A stretch of DNA of 64,000 nucleotides from an uncultured Armatimonadota bacterium (lineage in GTDB: Bacteria; Armatimonadota; Fimbriimonadia; Fimbriimonadales; Fimbriimonadaceae), in NCBI GenBank assembly GCA_903899015.1, contig CAIUHP010000113.1, positions 62,001 to 126,000 of the forward strand. Direction: 5' to 3'. Each line of letters opens with the position of its first letter. Position 1 is the first letter of the stretch. The notes under the pieces are model-generated. The model worked only from the letters and a program-made list of their open reading frames with translations. It searched no databases and had not been told where the DNA came from. Shown here in pieces: positions 47,448-56,859 of the stretch. The position numbers and the translations under genes were made by a program.

Positions 47448-47806
47448 TTTATTTCTCCTTTTGGTGGCACATGCATCCGAATCTCATTTACTAAGGTTGC
47501 TAACGGCTGAACGCCTACAAGCACTTTCAAAACGTCCGGTCCTTGCATAAGAACACACGTCGGGATGCTTCGGATGTTGAAAGCGGAGGCGATCTCGCGC
47601 TCCTTGTCCACATTCACCTTTGCGACTCGAACTTCTCCGCGAAGTTCGTTTTCCACTGCTTCTAGAATCGGCCCCATCGTTCGACATGGACCGCACCATG
47701 GTGCCCAAAAGTCAATCAATATGGGGGTCGAATCCTGAATGACGATCTGTCTAAACGTGTCTTTCTTCAGATCAATCAGTTGGGAATGAATCTCTGGTTG
47801 TCTCAT
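47444..47806 (-). CDS. trxA: thioredoxin
   Basis: This protein of about 120 residues has the active site WAPWCGPCRT and cis-Pro region RSIPTCVLMQGPD. The ATG 47806 is preferred; a TTG 27 bases upstream would add nine residues. No signal peptide is seen, so it is cytosolic. It is translationally coupled to the OsmC gene. Confidence 0.9.
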   Translation of the reverse strand: MRQPEIHSQLIDLKKDTFRQIVIQDSTPILIDFWAPWCGPCRTMGPILEAVENELRGEVRVAKVNVDKEREIASAFNIRSIPTCVLMQGPDVLKVLVGVQPLATLVNEIRMHVPPKGEIK

Positions 47807-47839
47807 GCCTTGGTAGAGACAACCAGCAAACAAAAGGAT

Positions 47840-48829
47840 TCAAGCTCGAGGATGAGACTGGAAGAATTTCCAAATCTCGTGGGTTGCATCGACGGAATTT
47901 AAGCTGGGTCCTACAAATCTTGAGGGCAGCCCAGCCTCTTCTCCGCCTGGCCACATGTGGCCTTGCCCCTTGATAATCCACTCTTGAAAGCTGGGGCCAA
48001 ATTCAACAACCGTTTTCGTTCGGTCGTCAGAACGAATAACGGATTGAGTGCGGATCCCCATGCCTTTCGCCCACTCAGCTAGCTGATTTTGAACAGGTGG
48101 TACTTCGCGCGAGTTCCAAGGTGTCTTTTGAATCCCTCCCGCGAGGGGATTCAACGGATCCTTATCTCCGATAAGATAAAGCGTTGGTATCGGTTGCTTA
48201 AGAATGGGATCTCTTTCCGTCATCTGGCCCGCTACCATTGCCACCGCGGCTACTCGACAATTTGGGCTGGCTGCATACCGGAACGCCATTGAAGAGCCAT
48301 TTGAATGACCGCAAAGGAATATACGTTTTGAATCTATTTTGAATCGAGATTGCATGCGATCAAATAGATCATCTAGAAATTTTAGGTCATCAATATTTGA
48401 TCGGACAGCAGCTGTTGAAACTTGCCCAGTGCGCCATATGCGAGGATTGGTTAGGAAATTGGGAACTGCTCGAACCCTAGCTGGAAGACCATCTGGAGCG
48501 ACCACGATGAATCGTCCCAATTCCGCCTGTTTCTCCCAACCGTTTCTTGTCAGGTACATCTCCCCCTCACCGCCTGCTCCGTGGAGGACCATTACGAGAG
48601 GAGTCATTTCACTCAAATCGAGGCTCTTAGGTACATAAAGACAATAAGTCCGTACCCGTCCGTCGCTAGTTATTCGAAGTTTCTGGAGTCCAGTTTCTCG
48701 TTCTGGCGCATCCGCCCTCGCCTGCTGCATTGAGAAATATCTCACTCTGCGCATCATCATCGAAGCCGCTAGCAAGATCGGAATCGAAATAATCAGCAAC
48801 AGTAGGATGGAAAAGAGCCGACGTACCAT
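47840..48829 (-). CDS. PHB depolymerase-like / LpqC-type secreted esterase
   Basis: This 329-residue alpha/beta hydrolase has an N-terminal membrane anchor or signal (LFSILLLLIISIPILLAASM). It has the oxyanion-region PLVMVLHGAGGEGEMY, the nucleophile Ser in LCGHSNGSSMAFRYA, Asp in LIGDKDPLNP and His in GQGHMWPGG. These belong to the poly(3-hydroxybutyrate) depolymerase/feruloyl esterase class. Without a substrate-binding domain a feruloyl- or acetyl-esterase role on plant polymers is as likely as PHB hydrolysis. Confidence 0.82.
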   Translation of the reverse strand: MVRRLFSILLLLIISIPILLAASMMMRRVRYFSMQQARADAPERETGLQKLRITSDGRVRTYCLYVPKSLDLSEMTPLVMVLHGAGGEGEMYLTRNGWEKQAELGRFIVVAPDGLPARVRAVPNFLTNPRIWRTGQVSTAAVRSNIDDLKFLDDLFDRMQSRFKIDSKRIFLCGHSNGSSMAFRYAASPNCRVAAVAMVAGQMTERDPILKQPIPTLYLIGDKDPLNPLAGGIQKTPWNSREVPPVQNQLAEWAKGMGIRTQSVIRSDDRTKTVVEFGPSFQEWIIKGQGHMWPGGEEAGLPSRFVGPSLNSVDATHEIWKFFQSHPRA

Positions 48830-48909
48830 TCATGGATAGTCGCTACGATCCTGTGATTTGTTCAGTAGCGAGCCCACGGGATCAACTTGAGTTACTCGTG
48901 AGGCATGGA

Positions 48910-50244
48910 TTATCTCGTGCCAGACTTTGCCCCACCTTTTGGAGCCGATCGAACTAGGGCTTTCATTTCGGAATCGGACGGTAGGTAAATGCCAAGTTTC
49001 TTTTCTTCCGTCTGGAGCGAACTATTCAACTCAATCACGATCTGCTTGCCAGCTTTCTTCATCACGAGTGGCTTATGGTCAAGTGGATTGATGATGTCCG
49101 AAAAGGTTTCTTGTTCGGCAATTGGGTGCCGCTTCAGGGCGCGCGCAAGCGCAACATAAGACAGGCGGCGTGCTTCCCAAATTTGATCGTGGTACAAGTT
49201 GTCCGAGTTTGTTAATGAGCCTGACGCCAATTTCTGATAGATGTCTCCACCTGTCGGATAGGCGAGCAGGGATCGTTGCAGGTTCTCCCATTCGTTTTGA
49301 ATAATTGGCAGACGATTTTGAACGGGCAACGAACAAGCTTCGATTATTTTCCTAGTCGAACGTGCTATCTCCACGTCCGCCTTGCGCCGGCTAAAGATAA
49401 GGGGGGCAAATCTCTCAGCTGGTGCAATGTTCTCAGACTTAATTCCTAAGTCGGCAAGACCTTTGGCGGTCGTTGATAACTCCAGCACGGAACGGACCAT
49501 CAGCAATTCATCGCGATGCATACGCGAAAGGTTGACCTTTGGCCAGTTCTTGATGGCTTGTTCAAGAGCGGTTTGATAGGCGGGAATTGAAGGGTGGGTA
49601 TAGCTCCAAAGCGCTATCCTTCGCACGCCAATAAGGTAGATCGATTCACTCACCAGAGTCGCGATGGTCGTCTCTTCTTCATTACTATGCTTCGCAATAA
49701 CAAAGACTTTATGAATGTCTCGAAGCGCACCTCCTGGATTGTTCGAAGCCACTTCGACAGAGCCGCATAGCGCGAGAAGCTTTGCTCCAGCCTTCATATC
49801 GGCATACTCGGGCAATAGAACCGCAGCGCCTTTAGCCCAGTCTCGCTTAAACCAGCATCTAGGGAGCACAGTCGCCTTTTCAAGCAAGCTTAGAGAATGG
49901 GATTCCTTAGCCAAAATGTCTTTGAGGGCTCCCAATTGCTCACTCTTAGAATCAAATATTATGGAAATCTCTGATTCAAATGCCGATGCTGGCAAATCCC
50001 AGTGGTGCCGAAGATCTCGATAGTAGCGAGCTGAATTTTCAGACTCAGCCGCAGTTGGAATGGACGTTGCAAACTCTTGCCACGTGGTAGGAATATTCGA
50101 GTTTCGTGCTAACTCGAGTTCTCTATCGATCGCAGATTGTTGCAGGCGAGCTTCAATGCGGTCATACACCAACTTCCCAATCAGGCAGATCACGATCAGG
50201 ATCGCAAAACTTCGAAGACATCCAGATAGGGTTCGGTTTTTCAT
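48910..50244 (-). CDS. single-pass membrane protein of unknown function
   Basis: The start is taken at ATG 50244 (MKNRTLSGCLRSF), giving about 444 residues. A longer reading to 50529 would overlap the divergent GH36-like gene. One N-terminal helix (FAILIVICLIGKLVYDRIEA) is followed by a largely alpha-helical soluble part (ATSIPTAAESENSARYYRDL near the start) and a basic end. No domain is recognised. It is probably anchored with the bulk outside the cytoplasm. Confidence 0.6.
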   Translation of the reverse strand: MKNRTLSGCLRSFAILIVICLIGKLVYDRIEARLQQSAIDRELELARNSNIPTTWQEFATSIPTAAESENSARYYRDLRHHWDLPASAFESEISIIFDSKSEQLGALKDILAKESHSLSLLEKATVLPRCWFKRDWAKGAAVLLPEYADMKAGAKLLALCGSVEVASNNPGGALRDIHKVFVIAKHSNEEETTIATLVSESIYLIGVRRIALWSYTHPSIPAYQTALEQAIKNWPKVNLSRMHRDELLMVRSVLELSTTAKGLADLGIKSENIAPAERFAPLIFSRRKADVEIARSTRKIIEACSLPVQNRLPIIQNEWENLQRSLLAYPTGGDIYQKLASGSLTNSDNLYHDQIWEARRLSYVALARALKRHPIAEQETFSDIINPLDHKPLVMKKAGKQIVIELNSSLQTEEKKLGIYLPSDSEMKALVRSAPKGGAKSGTR

Positions 50245-50350
50245 GGAGAGAAAACGAAGTAGGTGGTAACACCTCAACGTCAAGGCGAATCGGTAAGGAT
50301 AAAAGGTTCGTGTTACACTGAATACCCGGTAATTCGGTTTACTGTTTGCT

Positions 50351-52864
50351 GTGGGAGCTGACTTGAAACCTATGCGATTGCCGCGACGATTGACTTTTTC
50401 TTTGGGCCTGACACTGGTCACGTGTATCACATTTGCGAGCGTAGAATTTCCCGGGCCCCAACCTGGCAAGGCCCAAGCCAACAAAGTCAAAAATGCTTTC
50501 TCGCTTGGAAACAATGTGTTGCAATCCACGTGGATCTGGGATCAAGGGCACCTTCAGACATGCAAATTAGTCAATCGACTCGAGTCAGGAACTTATAACC
50601 AGAAAGGGACTCAATTGTTTCGACTTGCGACTCAGCCAGTCAAGCCTATTTCGGGAGCTTACGTTGGAGTGCGCATAGAAACCAGCCGGATCGTTGTTGT
50701 CGCTTCGGCAGACAATAAAACTTGGTCCGAACTTACCTCTTACCCTCAGTCCGATTTTCCTGGAGAGCCTAAAACAATTCGAATTGGGAAAATGAATTTG
50801 AAGGGGGAGCCAGCAAACAATCCGGGCGACCTTGGTCCAATTGGAACGTCGACCGTTTCCCATTTGAGCTTCGCGGATGCTCGACCAATCGAAATCAGAG
50901 CCCATGCTCATGAAGGATTCTCGAGGACTTATGCGTTTCCAACTGGAAAAACGCTTGTCTCTTGCCTTATTGACAAGCAATCTGACCAAGGCATGACATG
51001 GGGACCGGCGATGGAGGTCGTTTTCCCTCGAAAAAACAAATTCATCCTAGTTGGCCTGCGTGAAAAGAACTCCGTCTTCAATGTGATTACCGACAAGGGC
51101 GAGCGCATCCTTAGTCAGGCCGTCAACAACACCCCAACTTTCGACTTACCGGCCACGTTGTTTACCTGCCCAAATCCACCAAGAATCATTTCCCTTCATG
51201 CCGACCCTCAAGGAATTCGCGTTGCCGATCAATCTTCTGGTGTCGGTCTTGAGGCAAACTTCGTGTCTCCTTCGGGAATTCATGCCAAGTGGCGCGCCGA
51301 GCTAAGGGATGGCTCCAATTACATCCATCAATCGATCGAATTCTCGACGACAAAAATGCGAATTCCGATTTCTGGTGTTGAATTTGCCGATTATAAGCTG
51401 CCCCAAGCTAAAACTATCGGTACCGTTCCAGGGTGCCCCGTTGCCGGAAGTGGAGTGTTCATGGGCGTGGAGATGCCGGGCGCGATAAGTCAGACCGACG
51501 GAATCGGTAGCCGGATTTCATTCGGATGCCAGCTTGTCTTGTCGCCAACTCAAACGTTCAAATTTGGCTCGGTCGTGGGTGTCGCACCGCAGGGCCAACT
51601 CCGAAGATCGTTCCTTTACTACATAGAACGAGAACGTGCGCGACCTTCATCACCATTCCTGCACTACAACTGCTGGTATGACCTTGGTTTTGGCGTGGAT
51701 GCCGAGAAAATGCTTGATGCAGCTAATCAGTTCAATCTGGAGTTGGTTCAAAAACGAGGCGTCAAGGTTCAGTCTTACTTGATCGATGACGGTTGGGACG
51801 ATTCGAGCAAAGGGCTCTGGATCGAGAATGAAGAAAAGTTTCCTGGAGGTTTTAAGTCGCTTAAGCCCAAAATGGATGCCCTCGGCGCTAATCTCGCAAT
51901 TTGGATTTCACCTCTTGGAGGTTACGGAGGTTCGGAAGAGCGAACCACTGATGCGCGGAAATTGGGGATCATTCCTAAAGGAGCGGCCCTAGACCTTGCC
52001 TATCCTGGCTATAAGCAATGGTTCCAAGATCGGTGCCTCAAACTCATGCGCGAAGATGGAGTTAACGCGTTCAAGTGGGATCGGGCGGGAGATGGAGTGA
52101 GCCCTCACTTTATGGCTTTGCTGGACATCGCGAGTAACTTGCGTAAAGTGAACCGTAATGTTTTTATCAATGTGACAGTTGGAACTTGGCCCTCTCCGTT
52201 CTGGCTGAATCATGTCGACTCAACTTGGCGTAACGGAAGCGCTGATGTAGGTTGGACAGGAAAAGGTGACATGCGTGAGAAATGGATCACCTTTCGAGAT
52301 GGAAATTGCAAGCGCATGTTCGTTGACCGATCACCTCTGTATCCGCTGAACTCCGTCATGCACCACGGCATCGTTCACGGTCGTAACTTTCAAGGTGAAC
52401 CTATCGGCAAAACCGGTCCACACTTGAAAAATGAAGCGCGATCCTATTTTGCAAACGGGACGTCCCTTCAGGAGTTGTATCTAACCCCTTCGATGATGGA
52501 TCAATCCGCTTGGGATGATGTCGCTCAGGCGGCTAAGTGGGCACAGGCCAACTCTGACGTTTTGGTGGACTCACATTGGGTCGGTGGAGATCCGTTACAG
52601 CTACAGATCTACGGCTACGCGTCATGGAATAGTCAGAAAGGGACGCTTATGCTTCGCAATCCGGACGACAAGCCTCAGATAATGACTCTTGACCCGGCCG
52701 TTCTATTCGACTTGCCAAGTGATGCACCGACCCGGTATTCCATGCAATCTCCATTCCCGGACCAAAGAATTCAAACGATCAGTGAAGTCTCGAGTAAGAA
52801 CCCGATCACATTCGAGCTGCAACCATTCGAGGTTTTGGTTTTCGATGCGCGGCCAAAGAAGTAA
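50351..52864 (+). CDS. GH36-like (clan D) glycosidase, probable alpha-galactosidase type
   Basis: This 837-residue protein has possible starts at GTG 50351, TTG 50363 (GGGAG 6 bases upstream) and ATG 50372. The signal reads LTFSLGLTLVTCITFASV. The N-terminal half is a beta-sandwich without clear family. The TIM barrel (from about residue 430) shows SYLIDDGWDD, KFPGGFKSLKPKMDALGA and the nucleophile Asp577 in AFKWDRAGDG, typical of clan GH-D (alpha-galactosidase, alpha-N-acetylgalactosaminidase). The ISPLGGYGGSEE insertion is unlike standard GH36, so specificity is open. Its stop abuts the convergent phosphoesterase gene. Confidence 0.75.
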   Translation: MGADLKPMRLPRRLTFSLGLTLVTCITFASVEFPGPQPGKAQANKVKNAFSLGNNVLQSTWIWDQGHLQTCKLVNRLESGTYNQKGTQLFRLATQPVKPISGAYVGVRIETSRIVVVASADNKTWSELTSYPQSDFPGEPKTIRIGKMNLKGEPANNPGDLGPIGTSTVSHLSFADARPIEIRAHAHEGFSRTYAFPTGKTLVSCLIDKQSDQGMTWGPAMEVVFPRKNKFILVGLREKNSVFNVITDKGERILSQAVNNTPTFDLPATLFTCPNPPRIISLHADPQGIRVADQSSGVGLEANFVSPSGIHAKWRAELRDGSNYIHQSIEFSTTKMRIPISGVEFADYKLPQAKTIGTVPGCPVAGSGVFMGVEMPGAISQTDGIGSRISFGCQLVLSPTQTFKFGSVVGVAPQGQLRRSFLYYIERERARPSSPFLHYNCWYDLGFGVDAEKMLDAANQFNLELVQKRGVKVQSYLIDDGWDDSSKGLWIENEEKFPGGFKSLKPKMDALGANLAIWISPLGGYGGSEERTTDARKLGIIPKGAALDLAYPGYKQWFQDRCLKLMREDGVNAFKWDRAGDGVSPHFMALLDIASNLRKVNRNVFINVTVGTWPSPFWLNHVDSTWRNGSADVGWTGKGDMREKWITFRDGNCKRMFVDRSPLYPLNSVMHHGIVHGRNFQGEPIGKTGPHLKNEARSYFANGTSLQELYLTPSMMDQSAWDDVAQAAKWAQANSDVLVDSHWVGGDPLQLQIYGYASWNSQKGTLMLRNPDDKPQIMTLDPAVLFDLPSDAPTRYSMQSPFPDQRIQTISEVSSKNPITFELQPFEVLVFDARPKK

Positions 52865-55423
52865 TCAATCGGTGTCCACAACTTGTGGCTTCGCGGTAAT
52901 CGCTCTACCTGGGTAGGGTTGGTTGCCATGTAGCGAATACCAGATCACTCGATTAAGCTTGTCCGGATTCGGGGCGTCTGGATGGCTCCAGTCAAGACCC
53001 AACGATACCGAGGTCCAATACCGATCTTGGGCTGACATAGCGCTCGCATTGCGACCGGGATTGGGCAGGTTCAGTGGGATCTGGTTCGGGTGCACGAAGT
53101 AAGGAGTCAAATCGGCCTTATCTTGGAAGCAAGTGTCGATTGGCTTAGCCAATGTGTCAAATCGGTTCATGGGCGAAAATCCCAACATCATTTCGATCGA
53201 CTTCAACATATTCACCGTCGTGTAAAAAGTGTGATCGACAGTATGGCGTTTGTTGTACGGGCTTACAACCATATAGGAAGTTCGGTGCCCATCCACATGG
53301 TCCGGCCCCGATTGAGCATCGTCCTCAATGACGAAGACGCAGGTGTTTTTCCATTGCGGGCTCCGACTAATTGCTTCGATCACTCGGCCTAAGGCGAGGT
53401 CATTGTCCGCCATCATGGATTTGGGCTGAGGATAATTCGGGTCCATTCCTTCGCTGTGATCACACGGCAACGAAAGGATCATTAAGTTGGGAACGGTGTT
53501 CGTTCGAGACCGCTCGTCGTATTCCGAAATAAACTCATCTGCCCGTGATTGGTCGCTCTGAATCAAAGGCCAGTAGTGAATTTTCTTGTTGACGATCGGA
53601 ATTAAGCTTCTGACCAACGTGACGGGTTCGTAGGTGAATTTATGAGTTCCCTTCTCACGATCTTCCCAAGCTTCAAACCAATCCTTCGGCCGGTAGGGTG
53701 AATATTTGGCGACGTCGGCATAACAAAATTCACCGTAATCCCGAACGCTCAGGCCCTTTGCCATTGCGGAATCCCATAGACAACCGCTGGATGCCAGTGA
53801 CATGGCACAGTTGCCATCGTCATTGTATGTTCGCGAGTAGCCTACGTAGAAGTGCTCAATATAGTCGTTTGCGACTGCTTGAGTGCTCCATGCGTGCCCA
53901 TCACAGCTATTCGTCCCGCTCACATAGCCATTATCAAAAAGTGTGAACTCGCGAGCGATTGCCTGGTGGTTAGGCATGATCTTGTTGCCAATTTCAGCGG
54001 CAATTTTCGGATCGCCGTTCCCCTCCGGCATGTCACCGAATATCTCATCGTAAGTCCGATTCTCTTTGATGATATAAAGGACATGCTTGATCGCGCCTTT
54101 ATAGACAGCAAGGTCAGGCTTTGATGTCACGGGCTCATTCCAGCCATTGTTCTTGGCGACCAATTCCGTCTCTTTTGTGAGATCAGACAGCAAGTTGACC
54201 ACCGAAACCGTACCTTCAAAGTCGTGTACGTTCCCAAAACTGCCGCCGTGCCCAAGGCGAGATACCGAGCCGTTTCCTTTAGAGTTCAACACCCAGGCTT
54301 CGTCACCGTTCAAGGCGATGGAAATCGGATAAAAACCAGCCGGCCGATACCCCTTCACCGCGCTTGTCGCAAGATCTACTTCTGCGACTGCGTTATCTCC
54401 ACCGTTACAAACGAATAAAGTTTGCCCGCTTCGAGCTAGCGCGACTGGCATCGCTCCAAGGACACTGAAACCATTCCAAGAGAGCTTGATCGTCTTTTTG
54501 ACTTTCTGAGCTTCAAGGTCAATCTCCGAAACCGTGTCACTCATAGAGTTGGCAACGAAAGCGGTCGATCCTGAAATCAAAACGTCGGTGGGATGAATGC
54601 CAACTTCAACATCCTTTCTCGCTCCTGAAGCCAAGTTAAGAAGAGTAACCGAGCCGTTGTTAGCCACGCCGCGACCGTCAACCGCAATCTTAGATATTCC
54701 GGTCTTGCTCGCATAATCAGATTTCAGTGGGACTCGACCACCCCAGTTAGAAATCACAAGCGATCGTTCATCATCTGTGAGCCGAGCCGCAAATGGAATC
54801 ATGCCGCACGGAAACTTGCGCAACCGCTTGCCAGTCAAAGCATCCAATTCAAGAACTGCGTTGAGATCACCGGCCGGTACATAAAGTCGCGATCCATCCT
54901 TGTTGAGGCACAAGCTTCCCGGAACGATGTTATTGGGCTCCCCTTTCTCAGTTAGGATCATCTGAGATTCGAAGGAGAACTTTCCATCAACGTAACGGTA
55001 GGTTTCGATAACTCCTTCGGAGGTCTCTCCCTTAGGCGTGCTGTCGCCTCCTCCCGCAGTTGTGACGTACAGCCTTGAACCATCTGGGCTCCATACCATT
55101 CCATGAAAGCCAGGCTCGTGCCGCATCAGCAAGTAGGTATTCGGCACCACTCCTGATCGATTGACCAAAAAGATCTGATCCCGCTGATTGGTCTGGTCTT
55201 TGACCGTTACAGCTGCGACATCCTTCTGGGGTCGGAGAGCCATATCGGCCGGTCGCCCCTTGAAGGCCACTGTTCCCGGCTGAATCGTCTGCCGGGAACT
55301 CAGAAGATAGGTGCCATCACTCTGCTTACCAAGGTGCCTCGCAAGATCCTGATAATGGCTCGCTTCGAGGGTGATTCCTGCTACAACGACTGCGGTTACG
55401 AAAATCCAACGGCTCTTCTGCAT
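52865..55423 (-). CDS. YVTN beta-propeller fused to phosphoesterase (PF04185-type) domain
   Basis: The ATG 55423 gives MQKSRWIFVTAVVVAGITLE, a signal peptide; GTG 55435 is an alternative. Residues about 35-430 form a seven-bladed YVTN/lactonase-like propeller (SLCLNKDGSRLYVPAGDLNA, VGIHPTDVLISGSTAFVANS). The C-terminal half begins VLYIIKENRTYDEIFGD and has GHAWSTQAVANDYI and VFVIEDDAQSGPDHVDGHRT, the metal-site pattern of the phospholipase C/acid phosphatase family. It is a secreted phosphoesterase of unknown substrate. Confidence 0.85.
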   Translation of the reverse strand: MQKSRWIFVTAVVVAGITLEASHYQDLARHLGKQSDGTYLLSSRQTIQPGTVAFKGRPADMALRPQKDVAAVTVKDQTNQRDQIFLVNRSGVVPNTYLLMRHEPGFHGMVWSPDGSRLYVTTAGGGDSTPKGETSEGVIETYRYVDGKFSFESQMILTEKGEPNNIVPGSLCLNKDGSRLYVPAGDLNAVLELDALTGKRLRKFPCGMIPFAARLTDDERSLVISNWGGRVPLKSDYASKTGISKIAVDGRGVANNGSVTLLNLASGARKDVEVGIHPTDVLISGSTAFVANSMSDTVSEIDLEAQKVKKTIKLSWNGFSVLGAMPVALARSGQTLFVCNGGDNAVAEVDLATSAVKGYRPAGFYPISIALNGDEAWVLNSKGNGSVSRLGHGGSFGNVHDFEGTVSVVNLLSDLTKETELVAKNNGWNEPVTSKPDLAVYKGAIKHVLYIIKENRTYDEIFGDMPEGNGDPKIAAEIGNKIMPNHQAIAREFTLFDNGYVSGTNSCDGHAWSTQAVANDYIEHFYVGYSRTYNDDGNCAMSLASSGCLWDSAMAKGLSVRDYGEFCYADVAKYSPYRPKDWFEAWEDREKGTHKFTYEPVTLVRSLIPIVNKKIHYWPLIQSDQSRADEFISEYDERSRTNTVPNLMILSLPCDHSEGMDPNYPQPKSMMADNDLALGRVIEAISRSPQWKNTCVFVIEDDAQSGPDHVDGHRTSYMVVSPYNKRHTVDHTFYTTVNMLKSIEMMLGFSPMNRFDTLAKPIDTCFQDKADLTPYFVHPNQIPLNLPNPGRNASAMSAQDRYWTSVSLGLDWSHPDAPNPDKLNRVIWYSLHGNQPYPGRAITAKPQVVDTD

Positions 55424-55465
55424 GTTCGGAACCACAGTCTAGCAATACCGCGCATTAACGTGGGA

Positions 55466-56752
55466 TTAACCGTTTAGCATCGCGTGAAAAACAGCGATTC
55501 GCCGAATGAGGGGCTCACCTACCGACTTCGTAATTCGGATTCGGACCTTGCTCACTTTTACGGGATCAAAATGATCAATCTTTTTATGCCCGATGGCGGT
55601 ACCGGTCGCCAATTCCTTCCAGGCGCCATCTACCATTCCCTCAATAACATAGGCTCGAATCCGCTCTCCCCCGGTGGTGTCTTCCATCGTGATCGCGGTG
55701 TCAATCGTGCTGGGTGAGGACGGCATAGCTTCTACCGTTTCTCCTTTTCCTTGGCTATACACGATTGGCAAGCTATATCGACGCTTGATCTCGTCTCCGA
55801 ACTCCTTTGCTCGCTTGACATCAGCCGCCGGGATGAGCCCTGTGGTGTCAGGAGTATTGTTCAGGATGAGAACAGTGCCATGTCCGACGCTGTTGTCGTA
55901 CATTTCCATCAACTTTTCGAGTGGCTTAACGGTTGGCTCGTTCTTTGTATTCCAGAACCAAGTATCACGCATTCGACAATCGGTTTCTGTCGGCAACCAT
56001 CGATCACCATCCGGATTTCCGTCTGCAGCGGTTAAAACACCCCACGTTTTTGGATCAAACTTCGCGCCGTTCCAACATGGATAAGGAGCCATTCCCTCCT
56101 CGTTTCCAACCCATCGAATGCTTGCCTGAGGTCCCTGAAAAACGATTGCTTTGGGAGCGTATTTTTGGAGGATATCTCCGACATCGAACTTCAAGCTTCC
56201 ATCAAACCAGACCTCAAAGATGGATCCATATTTACTGAGCAACTCAGTCAATTGAGTTCGGAAGATCTTGATGTACTTTGCTTGTTCCTCTGCATTCTTA
56301 GCCTGACCGCCAACTTCTATTCCGTGCTTACCGTCGGCTGGCGAGAGATAGACTCCAAGTTTGAGTCCGTACTTTTTGCATGACTTAGCCACGTCTGCCA
56401 TGACATCGCCCTTTCCGCCCCGCCAAGGAATGCTCTTCACACTGTAATCGGTTGTCTCCGTTTGCCACCAACAGAATCCACCCACGTGTTTGGCGACAAA
56501 AACGAAGTATTTGCACCCCATATCCTTAGCCGTCTTTACCCACTGATCGGAATCCAACTTGGTCGGATTAATTTGGCTCAAAGGAGTCGAAAGATTATCC
56601 CCCTCAAGATCCTGCCACGTGTTTGGCGCAAAATGCAGGAACATCCCCATCTCGGCATCCTGCCATTCCACTTGCTGTGGGGTTGGTTTGGGGAGATTCG
56701 CTTGGATTGCGGGTCGAATGAGGGTCGCTAAAATTGCAGGAATAAGGATCAT
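55466..56752 (-). CDS. GH29 alpha-L-fucosidase
   Basis: This 428-residue secreted retaining fucosidase starts MILIPAILATLIRPAIQA. GH29 motifs are AEMGMFLHFAPNTWQD, YFVFVAKHVGGFCWWQTET, LGVYLSPAD and the nucleophile Asp184 in FEVWFDGSLKF. A short C-terminal beta domain (VSKVRIRITKSVGEPLIRRI) ends the protein. With the GH95 enzyme it gives this region two mechanistically different fucosidases. Confidence 0.9.
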   Translation of the reverse strand: MILIPAILATLIRPAIQANLPKPTPQQVEWQDAEMGMFLHFAPNTWQDLEGDNLSTPLSQINPTKLDSDQWVKTAKDMGCKYFVFVAKHVGGFCWWQTETTDYSVKSIPWRGGKGDVMADVAKSCKKYGLKLGVYLSPADGKHGIEVGGQAKNAEEQAKYIKIFRTQLTELLSKYGSIFEVWFDGSLKFDVGDILQKYAPKAIVFQGPQASIRWVGNEEGMAPYPCWNGAKFDPKTWGVLTAADGNPDGDRWLPTETDCRMRDTWFWNTKNEPTVKPLEKLMEMYDNSVGHGTVLILNNTPDTTGLIPAADVKRAKEFGDEIKRRYSLPIVYSQGKGETVEAMPSSPSTIDTAITMEDTTGGERIRAYVIEGMVDGAWKELATGTAIGHKKIDHFDPVKVSKVRIRITKSVGEPLIRRIAVFHAMLNG

Positions 56753-56859
56753 GGGTCAACTCTGAACCGCTTGATTATGACTAGGTTGGGATTGTCAAAC
56801 AAGCATCATGATCCGGGCCTGCTGGGAGGGTTCATGACTCCCAGCAGGCAATGAACTCT

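Noticed and set aside
50245-50529. N-terminal extension of the unknown membrane protein to 50529
   Set aside because: It would overlap the divergent GH36-like gene and its promoter. The natural membrane anchor begins at ATG 50244.
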